Positions 18,268-27,208 of a stretch of 64,000 bases of DNA are shown here, one piece after another (position 1 is the stretch's first letter; each line of letters starts with the position of its first letter). The notes beneath the pieces are model-generated. The model was not told the DNA's origin. It did not search any database and saw only the letters and a list, made by a program, of their open reading frames with translations. Origin of the DNA: Marinobacter sp. F4206 (lineage in GTDB: Bacteria > Pseudomonadota > Gammaproteobacteria > Pseudomonadales > Oleiphilaceae); the NCBI RefSeq assembly GCF_019392195.1, contig NZ_JAHXKI010000003.1, forward strand, positions 372,001 to 436,000. The letters are read 5' to 3'. The position numbers and the translations under genes were made by a program.

Positions 18268-19350
18268 ATGAGTAAAGGAAAGTGGGGTTCCCTGGGGTTG
18301 TCGCTTCTGGTCGTTATCGCGCTGGTGGTGTGGATGGCGACCGGCGACGTCAAGGTGGCGAGCGAGGCGGCTCCGGAGATGAAGGAGCAGGGCGACCGGG
18401 AGTTGACCAGTGTTCAGGTTGAGTCGCTAATTGCCCGTCTTCACGAACCGGGACTGCTGCTTCAGGGGCAACTGGAGCCCTGGCACACGGTCATGATCAG
18501 TGCCCGGGTAGCGGGCACGGTGGAGAAAATTGAGGTCGACCTGGGCCAACATGTGACGTCAGGAGACACCCTGCTGACATTGTCCGATGATGGCCGCCGG
18601 ACTGTTGTCGAACGCTGGCAGGCGCGGGTGCGAAGCCTGGAGGCGGAGCTTGCTGCTGCCCGCAAGCTTCGTTCGAACAACCTGGCCTCTCAGTCCGAGC
18701 TGCTCAATCTCGAGAGTGAGCTGGCGGCGGCGAACGCCGAGCTGACGGCGGCCAGACTGGATGTCGCCCACCTGACGCCCAAGGCACCCTTTGATGGCAT
18801 TATCAATGCGCGGGATGTCGACCAGGGCGCTCTGGTCGAAGTCGGTTCCCCGCTGTTCGAATTGGTCCGCATTGACCGTCTCAAGGCCACCGGGCAAATC
18901 CCTCAGCAGTCCGCGGGCAAGGTGTCGCCGGGGCAGCGGGTGAGGGTGGATCTGCTGAACGGCAAACAGCTTGATGGCATTGTCACTTTTGTGGCGAGCG
19001 CGGCCAATCCGGAGACCCGGAGCTTTGCGGTGGAGATTGCCGTCGAGAATCCTGATCTTCGCCGGGTAGCGGGCGGTAGCGCGAGTTTCCGGATTGCCCT
19101 GCCCGAGGTGAAGGCCATGTTCATCTCACCGGCCTATCTGTCGCTCGGGGACGACGGCCGACCCGGAGTGAAATACGTGAACCGGGAAAACCGGGTGGTG
19201 TTCAGCACCGTCGAGTTACTCAGCGTTGCCACCAATGGCGCGTGGGTGACCGGCCTGCCGGATGAAATCCGCCTGATCACCCGCGGCGGTGGGTTTGTCA
19301 ACGTGGGTGAGCAGGTTCGCCCGGTTGACGCCGCTGAAGACCGGGGCTGA
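18268..19350 (+). CDS. RND efflux periplasmic adaptor (membrane fusion protein)
   Basis: HlyD/MFP-type adaptor of 360 aa. An N-terminal membrane anchor (residues about 8-25, LGLSLLVVIALVVWMA) is followed by the lipoyl half-motif VAGTVEKIEVDLGQHVTSGD (about 75-94). Then comes a coiled-coil hairpin (about 110-155), the second lipoyl half with APFDGIINARDVDQGALV, and beta-barrel domains. It sits 5 bp upstream of the RND pump gene, so it links that pump to an outer-membrane channel, which is not encoded here. It has no lipobox, unlike AcrA. Substrates are unknown. Confidence 0.92.
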   Translation: MSKGKWGSLGLSLLVVIALVVWMATGDVKVASEAAPEMKEQGDRELTSVQVESLIARLHEPGLLLQGQLEPWHTVMISARVAGTVEKIEVDLGQHVTSGDTLLTLSDDGRRTVVERWQARVRSLEAELAAARKLRSNNLASQSELLNLESELAAANAELTAARLDVAHLTPKAPFDGIINARDVDQGALVEVGSPLFELVRIDRLKATGQIPQQSAGKVSPGQRVRVDLLNGKQLDGIVTFVASAANPETRSFAVEIAVENPDLRRVAGGSASFRIALPEVKAMFISPAYLSLGDDGRPGVKYVNRENRVVFSTVELLSVATNGAWVTGLPDEIRLITRGGGFVNVGEQVRPVDAAEDRG

Positions 19351-19355
19351 GCCGA

Positions 19356-22300
19356 ATGCGAACGCTGATTTTTGCCGCCATGGATCGCAGCCGAACCACG
19401 CTGCTGACGCTGCTGTTTCTGATTCTGGGCGGCATTGCCGCGTTTCAGACCATCCCCAAGGAAGCCAACCCGGACATCACCATCCCCATCATCTATGTGT
19501 CCATGACCCTCGACGGCATCAGCCCGGAGGATGCTGAGCGTCTGCTGGTCCGGCCCATGGAGCAGGAACTTCGCTCCCTTGAGGGGGTGAAGGAAATGCG
19601 TGGCCGGGCCTCGGAGGGATCGGCCTCGGTGATGCTGGAATTCGATGCCGGCTTCGATTCCGACAAGGCCCTGCAAGATGTCCGGGAAAAGGTGGACACC
19701 GCGCGCAGCAAGCTGCCGGAAGAAGCGGATGAACCCCGGGTCAATGAAATCAATGTGTCGCTTTTTCCGGTTCTGTCCGTTGGCCTCTCCGGCCCCTTGT
19801 CCGAGCGGGAGCTGATTACCGTTGCACGGGCGCTTCAGGACGCCATCGAGGCCATCCCGGAAGTGCTCGAAGTTGAAATAGGCGGTGACCGGGAAGATCT
19901 CCTCGAAGTGGTGGTTGATCCCCAGGTGCTGGAAAGCTATGGCATCGACTTTGATCAGTTGGCGGCTCTGGTGACCCGCAACAACCAGCTGGTGGCGGCA
20001 GGCTCCCTGGATACCGGCAACGGCCGCATGGCGCTGAAAGTGCCGGGCGTGATCGAGACCATCGAGGACGTTATGTCCATGCCGGTGAAGGTGGACGGGG
20101 ATACCGTGGTGACCTTCGGCGATGTGGCCATGTTGCAGCGTACCTTCAAGGACCCCACCGGCTTTGCCCGTATCAACGGCGAGCCGGCCCTGGTGCTGGA
20201 AGTCTCGAAACGGACTGGCGCCAACATCATCGAAACCGTGGCCCAGGTTCGGGAACTGGTCGAACAGGCCCGCCCCCAGCTTCCGGATACCCTGGAGGTG
20301 CGTTACATCATGGATCAGTCGGACGAGGTTCGGGACATCCTCAGCGATCTGCTGAATAACGTGCTGACGGCCATCGTACTGGTCATCATTGTGGTGATTG
20401 CTGCCATGGGACCCCGCTCTGCCATACTGGTCGGGCTGACCATTCCCGGTGCCTTCCTGACCGGCATCCTGGTGATCTGGGGCCTGGGACTGACCCTCAA
20501 TATCGTAGTCCTGTTCAGTCTGATACTGGTGGCGGGGATGCTGGTGGACGGCGCCATCGTGGTTTCGGAACTGGCGGATCGTAACCTGTCTGAAGGGCAG
20601 ACGGTCCGGTCGGCTTGGGCGGAGGCGGCCAGCCGGATGGCGTGGCCGATCATCGCCTCGACCGCCACCACATTGGCGGTTTTTGTGCCGTTGCTATTCT
20701 GGCCCGGCGTGGTCGGGGAGTTCATGAAATTCCTGCCGCTGACAGTGATCATCTGTCTGGCCGCGTCCCTGGCCATGGCACTGGTATTCCTGCCGGTGCT
20801 GGGTGGTGCCAGCGGTGGTCGTCGCGCTCGAGAGCGCCACGATACCGGGGCAATGATGAAGCACTACCGGCACCTCTTGTCGGTGCTACTGAAAAAGCCG
20901 GGCACGACCTTGCTGGGCGTTCTTGGCGTCATCGTGGTGATCTACGTCGCTTACGCCAAATTCAATTTTGGGGTGGAGTTTTTCCCCAGCGTCGAGCCCG
21001 ATTCGGCCCAGGTTCAGATCCGGGCCCGGGGCGACCTGTCCATTCGGGAGCGGGATTTGATCGTCCGTGAGGTGGAGCAGCGGCTTCAGGGCATGCCTGA
21101 GGTGAATGCGCTGTACGCCCGGTCCATGATCAGTGCCGGCAACCGGATGGCGCCGGATGTCATCGGGGTTCTGCAGTTCCAGTTTACCGACTGGTATAGC
21201 CGCCGCCCTGCAAGCGCCATTCTGGAGGAGTTTCGCAAGCGAACGGATGATATTGCGGGGGTACAACTGGAGTTCCGTGAGCAGGAAGGTGGGCCGGCGG
21301 AAGGCAAGCCCATTGAGCTGCAGGTCAGCAGTCGAGACAGCAGCGAGCTGAATGCGTACGTGGATCAGATCGAGGACCGCATGAACACCATGGGCGGCTT
21401 TGTTGATATCGAGGATGACCGGAGTTTGCCCGGCATCGAATGGCGACTGGAGGTTGATCGCGAGGCGGCGGCCCGCTTCTCGACCGATGTGCTGAGTGTG
21501 GGCAGTGCCGTTCGCCTGGTGACCAATGGCCTGGTTCTGGCTACCTACCGGCCGGAGGATGTACGGGACGAGGTGGATATTGCCGTAAGGGTGCCCAACA
21601 ATTGGCGCGAACTGGACCACCTGCAACGCCAGACCATCAATACCGGCCGTGGCCAGGTGCCGCTGTCCCAGTTTGTGGATCTGGAGCCAGGCGATAAAAC
21701 CAACAGCATCGTCCGTGTTGATGGTCAGCGGACGGTGACCATCAAATCCGAGCTTGCGCCGGGCCGCCGGGTTGACGAAATGCTGAGCAGTCTTCAGGCC
21801 GATATGCCGGAGCCGCCGGAAGGGGTATCGGTGAAGTTCGCTGGTGAGAACGAGGACCAGCAGCAGGCCTCAAACTTCCTCGCCAGCGCCTTCATGGTTG
21901 CGGTGGCGATGATGCTGCTGATCCTGGTAACCCAATTCAATTCCCTGTACCAGACCTTCCTGATTTTGTCCGCCATTCTTCTGTCCACCGCCGGCGTTTT
22001 GCTTGGGCTGCTGCTGAACGGCCAGTCTTTCGGCATCGTCATGGTGGGGATGGGCATCATTGCGTTGGCGGGGATTGTGGTGAATAACAACATCATCCTG
22101 ATCGATACCTACAACCAGATGCGCAAAGACGGACTTGAGGCGTTCGAGGCTGCGCTGGAAACCGGTTGCCTGCGTCTGCGGCCGGTACTGCTGACCGCAA
22201 TCACGACGATACTGGGGCTGACGCCCATGGTGCTGGGCGTCAACGTGGATCTGCTGACGCCGGCCCTGGGTCTGGGCGCTCCGTCTACCCAGTGGTGGAC

Positions 22301-22457
22301 CCAGCTGTCCAGCGCCATTGCCGGCGGACTGGCGTTTGCGACGCTCCTGACCCTGCTGCTGACTCCGGCACTGCTGGTATTGGGGGAGAACGCCGGGGCC
22401 CGCGTCCGCAACGTTCGGGGCTGGATCAGGCAGCGGGTAATTCGGGACGGTTCATGA
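19356..22457 (+). CDS. RND-family efflux pump, inner-membrane subunit
   Basis: Proton-driven RND transporter of 1033 aa, AcrB/MexB-like in layout: two sets of six membrane segments with two large periplasmic loops. The fourth membrane segment reads ILVAGMLVDGAIVVSELADR, so the pair of Asp residues of AcrB-type pumps is reduced to one Asp followed by Gly. The start ATG at 19356 follows the adaptor stop closely. The stop overlaps the truC start (ATGA). No regulator or outer-membrane factor is adjacent. Drug, solvent or lipid export are all possible. Confidence 0.93.
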   Translation: MRTLIFAAMDRSRTTLLTLLFLILGGIAAFQTIPKEANPDITIPIIYVSMTLDGISPEDAERLLVRPMEQELRSLEGVKEMRGRASEGSASVMLEFDAGFDSDKALQDVREKVDTARSKLPEEADEPRVNEINVSLFPVLSVGLSGPLSERELITVARALQDAIEAIPEVLEVEIGGDREDLLEVVVDPQVLESYGIDFDQLAALVTRNNQLVAAGSLDTGNGRMALKVPGVIETIEDVMSMPVKVDGDTVVTFGDVAMLQRTFKDPTGFARINGEPALVLEVSKRTGANIIETVAQVRELVEQARPQLPDTLEVRYIMDQSDEVRDILSDLLNNVLTAIVLVIIVVIAAMGPRSAILVGLTIPGAFLTGILVIWGLGLTLNIVVLFSLILVAGMLVDGAIVVSELADRNLSEGQTVRSAWAEAASRMAWPIIASTATTLAVFVPLLFWPGVVGEFMKFLPLTVIICLAASLAMALVFLPVLGGASGGRRARERHDTGAMMKHYRHLLSVLLKKPGTTLLGVLGVIVVIYVAYAKFNFGVEFFPSVEPDSAQVQIRARGDLSIRERDLIVREVEQRLQGMPEVNALYARSMISAGNRMAPDVIGVLQFQFTDWYSRRPASAILEEFRKRTDDIAGVQLEFREQEGGPAEGKPIELQVSSRDSSELNAYVDQIEDRMNTMGGFVDIEDDRSLPGIEWRLEVDREAAARFSTDVLSVGSAVRLVTNGLVLATYRPEDVRDEVDIAVRVPNNWRELDHLQRQTINTGRGQVPLSQFVDLEPGDKTNSIVRVDGQRTVTIKSELAPGRRVDEMLSSLQADMPEPPEGVSVKFAGENEDQQQASNFLASAFMVAVAMMLLILVTQFNSLYQTFLILSAILLSTAGVLLGLLLNGQSFGIVMVGMGIIALAGIVVNNNIILIDTYNQMRKDGLEAFEAALETGCLRLRPVLLTAITTILGLTPMVLGVNVDLLTPALGLGAPSTQWWTQLSSAIAGGLAFATLLTLLLTPALLVLGENAGARVRNVRGWIRQRVIRDGS

Positions 22458-23170
22458 ACCCGCTGGATGTTCTATATCGAGATGAGGCTTTGTTGGTGGT
22501 GCACAAACCCGCGGGCCTGCTGGTGCATCGAAGCCCCATCGACCGGCACGAGACCGAGTTTGCCCTCCAGTACGCCCGGGCGCTCAATAACGGAGACCAT
22601 GTGTACCCGGTGCACAGGCTGGATCGCCCCACCTCCGGCATACTGGTTTTTGCCAGGGATCCAGACACCGCCCGCAAGATGGGGCAGGCCATGATGGCGG
22701 GGGAGGTGAGCAAAACCTATCGCGCGCTGGTGCGCGGTTGGCCCGCCGCCCGTGGCGAGATTGATCACCCGCTCCGGGAAGAGCCTGAAGATCGCCGCCA
22801 GAAGGGTGTGGAGCAGCCGGTCAGAGCGGCTCGTACGCACTTCCGGACGCTGGCGACGACCGAAATTCCAGTGGCCATCGAGCGATACCCCACCAGTCGC
22901 TATGCCCTTGTCGAGCTGTATCCGGAAACTGGCCGGAAACACCAGTTGCGCCGGCACATGAAACACATCAGCCACCCGATCATTGGCGACGCCAATCACG
23001 GTCGTGGCCGGCACAACCGGTATTTCGCCGAGCGTTTCGGGGAGGCGAGGTTGATGCTTGCGGCCACCCAAATCGAGTTTGCGCACCCGGCCACGGGCGC
23101 ATCCATCCTAATCCGGTCGGAACCTGAGCAGAGCTTTCAGCAGGTTATGTCTATCTTTCAGTGCCTTTGA
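22454..23170 (+). CDS. truC: tRNA pseudouridine(65) synthase C-like (RluA family)
   Basis: Pseudouridine synthase of 238 aa. The catalytic Asp is in VHRLDRPTSGILVFA (about residues 52-66), and the RluA-family segments KTYRALVRG and LVELYPETGRKHQLRRHMKHISHPIIGD are present. No S4 domain precedes, and the length fits TruC, which modifies U65 of some tRNAs. The ATG overlaps the RND pump stop by four bases (ATGA), so translation is coupled although the functions are unrelated. The last 13 bp overlap the convergent GGDEF/EAL gene. RluA-type rRNA specificity cannot be fully excluded. Confidence 0.88.
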   Translation: MNPLDVLYRDEALLVVHKPAGLLVHRSPIDRHETEFALQYARALNNGDHVYPVHRLDRPTSGILVFARDPDTARKMGQAMMAGEVSKTYRALVRGWPAARGEIDHPLREEPEDRRQKGVEQPVRAARTHFRTLATTEIPVAIERYPTSRYALVELYPETGRKHQLRRHMKHISHPIIGDANHGRGRHNRYFAERFGEARLMLAATQIEFAHPATGASILIRSEPEQSFQQVMSIFQCL

Positions 23171-25038
23171 TGGCTCAGGATGAGGGGCTCGGTTGAGTAG
23201 AAGCGCCGGGTGAGCTCTTCAATGGGAAGCGGCTTGCTGTAGCGAAATCCCTGAAGGTAATCGCAATGGTTTTCGAATAGCCAGCGTTCGTGGGCTTGCG
23301 TCTCGACACCTTCCGCGACGATGGAGAGGCCAAGGCCCCGGGCCAGGCCGATCGTGGATAGGGTTATGGCCCTGTCGTTGTCATCGTCCGGCAGGTGCCT
23401 GATGAACGAGCGGTCAATCTTGATGCGGGAAAATGGCAGGCATTTCAGCCGGGCCAGGGATGAATATCCGGTGCCAAAGTCATCAATTGCCAGCATGGCG
23501 CCGGAATCCACCAGATCTTCCAGAACCCTGCTCAGTACCCGGAGCTCACCCTGAAGGGCGTCTTCGGTCACTTCGAACTGAAGCGCACTGACGGGCATAG
23601 CGTAGCTGCCGCAGACGTCGCGGATTAATCCCGGTAAACCGCTCACCATGACCTGTTCCGGCGCCAGATTTACCGAGATGGTGGCCAGGTTGATGCCTTT
23701 GGCGCGGCATGCCCGCCAGTCGCGGCACACCCTCTCCACGACGCATTCGCCGAGCCGGTACATAAGGCCGGCGCTGCGGGCCACATCCAGGAATTCGATA
23801 GGAGAAAGCCAGCCCCGGTCGGGGTGATGCCAGCGAACCAGGGCTTCCGCGCTTTCTATCCGGGTTCCGGTGCTGTCCATGATGGGTTGATAGAACACAT
23901 CAAGGCCATCGTTTTCCATGGCCAACCTCAATTCGCTTTCGACGGCGAATCGGGAGCGGGCCGTCATCTGAATTTCCGAGTCGTACTGGGTGGACTGGCC
24001 CCGACCACGGTACTTGGAGTGATACATCGCGGCTTCCGCGCTGCGAAGCAGCTCTTCGCCATCGTCGCAGTCTCCGGGAAAGTGGCTGATGCCCAAACTT
24101 GCACTGATGATCAGATCCTGTTCATTGACCCGAATAGGCGACCGGATTCGTTGCTGAATGAGCTCCGCGGCACTGACCAGGAGCTCGGGCAGGGTCTTGT
24201 TTCGGATAATCACGGCAAATTCATCCCCGCCAATCCTCGCCAGGAAATCCTTGCCCGTGAGTTGCAGGTCATTGAGCCGCCGGCCCACTTCGGCGATGAC
24301 CTGGTCGCCTGCCTGGGGACCGAGCCCATCGTTGATGATCTTGAGTCGATCGATATCAATCCAGATCAGTCCAAGTCCGCCACGATCGCGCTTCCTGACC
24401 TTTCTGATCAGGTGGTTGATCCGATCCCTGAGCGAATCCATGTTGGCGAGCCCGGTCAGGGAGTCGAAACGGGTTACGTAGTCCAGTGCCTGTTTGGAGC
24501 GGATCCAGGCTTCGTGGGTGTTCATCAGGCTCACGGTGTCGGCCACGGCCACCGCCAGTGAAATGTCAGGCGGGCTCCAGAGCCTGTGATTACGCGACTC
24601 CAGGCAGATCACACCGCTCATCCGGGCACCGTCGAAAATGGGCGCGTCCAGCATGGCGTTGATGTTGTGAATGGCGAGATAGTTGCTTGCGAATGAACGG
24701 GTTCTCGAGTCTTCCTGCGCATTGTCCACGGCAACCACCCTTTCCGTACTGATGGTGGCAAAGTAGGCGGGGTGTTCGGACTGGTAGAGACTGAGAGGCC
24801 CGCCGGTATTGGCCCTGTCGGGCGGGGCCGCGGAGGCATCGTAGAGCCACTCGCAGTTGATACGGTCGCCCTTGGGGGGGAATGACCAGATGCTTACCCG
24901 TTCCACGTTGAGACGCCGGGCGCACAATTCGGTCAGGGCTGCCAGTTTGTGATGTCTTGGCTGCTCAATAAAGTCGGCATCGTGGCTGAGTTCCATCAAT
25001 GCCTTGTGATGGGTAACCAGTATCTCGCTGTCACGCAT
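23158..25038 (-). CDS. c-di-GMP protein with GAF, GGDEF and EAL domains
   Basis: Soluble protein of 626 aa: GAF domain (about 30-170), GGDEF domain (about 185-352, motif GGDEF at 270-274), EAL domain (about 365-615, motif EAL at 398-400). The metal-loop segment IDDFGTGYSSLARL is intact, so phosphodiesterase activity is likely. The GGDEF motif is also intact, so cyclase activity is possible. The inhibitory I-site position reads TGKD instead of RxxD, so product inhibition is probably absent. The GAF domain suggests a small-molecule or redox input. The gene is divergent from another cyclase (25322) and overlaps truC at its 3' end. Confidence 0.92.
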   Translation of the reverse strand: MRDSEILVTHHKALMELSHDADFIEQPRHHKLAALTELCARRLNVERVSIWSFPPKGDRINCEWLYDASAAPPDRANTGGPLSLYQSEHPAYFATISTERVVAVDNAQEDSRTRSFASNYLAIHNINAMLDAPIFDGARMSGVICLESRNHRLWSPPDISLAVAVADTVSLMNTHEAWIRSKQALDYVTRFDSLTGLANMDSLRDRINHLIRKVRKRDRGGLGLIWIDIDRLKIINDGLGPQAGDQVIAEVGRRLNDLQLTGKDFLARIGGDEFAVIIRNKTLPELLVSAAELIQQRIRSPIRVNEQDLIISASLGISHFPGDCDDGEELLRSAEAAMYHSKYRGRGQSTQYDSEIQMTARSRFAVESELRLAMENDGLDVFYQPIMDSTGTRIESAEALVRWHHPDRGWLSPIEFLDVARSAGLMYRLGECVVERVCRDWRACRAKGINLATISVNLAPEQVMVSGLPGLIRDVCGSYAMPVSALQFEVTEDALQGELRVLSRVLEDLVDSGAMLAIDDFGTGYSSLARLKCLPFSRIKIDRSFIRHLPDDDNDRAITLSTIGLARGLGLSIVAEGVETQAHERWLFENHCDYLQGFRYSKPLPIEELTRRFYSTEPLILSHQRH

Positions 25039-25321
25039 AGTGGAGCACAGTTCTTCTGGTGTTTTGCGATTGAACGAACAACCACGGAAAAGCGTGTTAA
25101 CGCGTCGGAAAGCCCTGAATCATCCTCAAAATATGACAGGGTCGCCAATGCCTGTCTACTTGCGGGCATGTCGCCCTGAAATCGGCTCGAGTTGGTTTTT
25201 GTATCAGTTTATTGTCGATTTGCGTCGATTGGTAGCGAGAAGGGACGAAGTCTGCCCTTTTAGCTCATAATCCGACCAACGACAATAACAAAATGTAATC
25301 CGTGGTTCATTGAGGCCCATT

Positions 25322-27208
25322 GTGCAAAGAGTCGTCGGTTTTTTGTGCCTCTTCCTGCTTGCCTGGCCCGCTGCTGCAGTTTCAGCGCAGGCGTTGGCGA
25401 CGTGGGAATCGGGCTCCACTCGCGTAGAACTTTCCCGGTTTGTCGATTACTGGCAGGAGCCTGCTGCCCCGGCGGACATCAAGACGGTGACAGCGCTTGA
25501 TGAGGCAAACTGGACTCGCAACGGTAGCGACAGTGTCAGCCTGGGGTATGGGAGCGGCATCTTCTGGTTCCGGGTCACGCTCAAAAACACAACGGCGAAC
25601 CAGGCGCAGACCTTTCTCGAGATCGGCTATCCCGTGTTGGACCGTATCGAAATCTACATTGATCCGGAGACCTCAGGCGCCGAGTCTCTTGTGCTTGGCG
25701 ACAAGCAACCCTTTTCCGAGCGGCCCATCGAACACCGCAATTTCGTCGTGCCTCTTACGCTGGCCGCTGATGAACCGACCCGGGTCTACCTGAGGGTGAA
25801 TACCACCAGCTCCATGCAAGTTCCCCTCATCCTCTGGAATCAGGACAGTTTCTACGCGGCCGAGCAGTCCCGAACCATGTTTGAAGGGATCTACTACGGC
25901 ATTGTCCTGGTGATGATCCTGTACAACCTGTTCGTGTTCATGGCGGTCGGCGAACGGAGCTTTCTGCACTATGTTGGCTACATCACCGCCATGCCGTTGT
26001 TTCTTGCCAGTCTCCATGGAGTGGCGTTCCAGTACCTTTGGCCGGAGTCGACCTGGTGGAACGACCAGTCGATCATCGTGTTCCTGAACCTGGCGGTGCT
26101 GTTCGGCGGCACGTTCAGTATCCGTTTCATCAACGTGACCCGCGAGAATCATCCCGGTTTTAACCGGTGGACCGTTGCCGTGATCATGGCAGCGGGTTTG
26201 CTGGCGGCGGGGGGACTACTGGTGCCCTACAGGCTCCTGATCCTTCCTACCATTCTGGTGGCCTTCGTGGGCTGTTCGACCATGCTTACACTCAGCATCA
26301 TCCGCTGGCGCAGACGAGATCCGGCCGCGCGTTATTACACTCTGGCGTGGGTCTTTATGCTCTTTGGCGGCATTGTTCTGGCCCTGAGCAAGTTTACGGT
26401 GTTGCCCCGTAACCTTCTGACTGAGAATGCCACCCAGGTTGGGTCGGCGCTGGGTGTGATTCTGTTGTCTCTTGCCCTGGCGGACCGCCTGGACAGGGAA
26501 AAGAAACGGGCGTTCAGGGCTCAGCAACGGCTTTTGAGGGAAGAGCGTAAGGCGAGAATGGCGCAGGAGAAATCGCTGCAGGTGCAACGCGAGGCCAACA
26601 CTCTGCTCGAAGAACGAGTGCATGCGCGAACCCGGGATCTTGAGAGTCTCAACGAGCAGTTGCTGGAACTGAGCGCCACCGACGCGCTGACCGGCCTGAA
26701 AAACCGGGGGCATTTCGACCGGACTTTCCAGTCTGCCGTTGTTCGGGCTTTCCGTTACCAGGAGCCATTGTCGCTGCTGGTTCTGGACATTGACCACTTC
26801 AAGAAATTCAACGACACCTATGGCCACCTGGTGGGGGATGATTGCCTGAAAATGGTGGCCCAGTGTATTCGCCGACATGTAACGCGTCCCCAGGATCTTG
26901 CCGCGCGCTATGGTGGCGAGGAGTTTGTTGTCCTGCTGCCGGACACCCCGGTCAACGGAGCTATCCGGGTTGCGGAACGAATCCGCTCTGACATTGAGGC
27001 GACGGCGTTCCGGGTTTCCGGTGACGTGTTGCACCTCACGGTCAGTGCCGGAGTTTGCAGTGTTTCACCCGAAAAGGCCGATGCCACCAAGGACATCTTC
27101 AATTGGGCGGATGAGGCCCTTTATGAAGCCAAGGGCCAGGGGCGTAACCGGGTTGTTGCCCGGAAGGGCAACGGTCAGAGCATGGTTTCGGCAGTCATTC
27201 CGGTCTGA
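25322..27208 (+). CDS. Membrane diguanylate cyclase with 7TMR-DISM sensor
   Basis: Protein of about 628 aa. A signal peptide (residues about 5-22) is followed by a periplasmic DISM extracellular domain (about 30-165), seven hydrophobic segments (about 175-390), a coiled coil (about 395-450) and a GGDEF domain ending near 615. The active motif is GGEEF, preceded by RPQD, a proper RxxD inhibitory site. I choose GTG at 25322, with GAGG six bases upstream; an in-frame TTG at 25310 would overlap that site. The 283-bp gap to the divergent GGDEF/EAL gene shows no clear operator. DISM receptors often sense carbohydrates or other small molecules; the ligand is unknown. Confidence 0.92.
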   Translation: MQRVVGFLCLFLLAWPAAAVSAQALATWESGSTRVELSRFVDYWQEPAAPADIKTVTALDEANWTRNGSDSVSLGYGSGIFWFRVTLKNTTANQAQTFLEIGYPVLDRIEIYIDPETSGAESLVLGDKQPFSERPIEHRNFVVPLTLAADEPTRVYLRVNTTSSMQVPLILWNQDSFYAAEQSRTMFEGIYYGIVLVMILYNLFVFMAVGERSFLHYVGYITAMPLFLASLHGVAFQYLWPESTWWNDQSIIVFLNLAVLFGGTFSIRFINVTRENHPGFNRWTVAVIMAAGLLAAGGLLVPYRLLILPTILVAFVGCSTMLTLSIIRWRRRDPAARYYTLAWVFMLFGGIVLALSKFTVLPRNLLTENATQVGSALGVILLSLALADRLDREKKRAFRAQQRLLREERKARMAQEKSLQVQREANTLLEERVHARTRDLESLNEQLLELSATDALTGLKNRGHFDRTFQSAVVRAFRYQEPLSLLVLDIDHFKKFNDTYGHLVGDDCLKMVAQCIRRHVTRPQDLAARYGGEEFVVLLPDTPVNGAIRVAERIRSDIEATAFRVSGDVLHLTVSAGVCSVSPEKADATKDIFNWADEALYEAKGQGRNRVVARKGNGQSMVSAVIPV

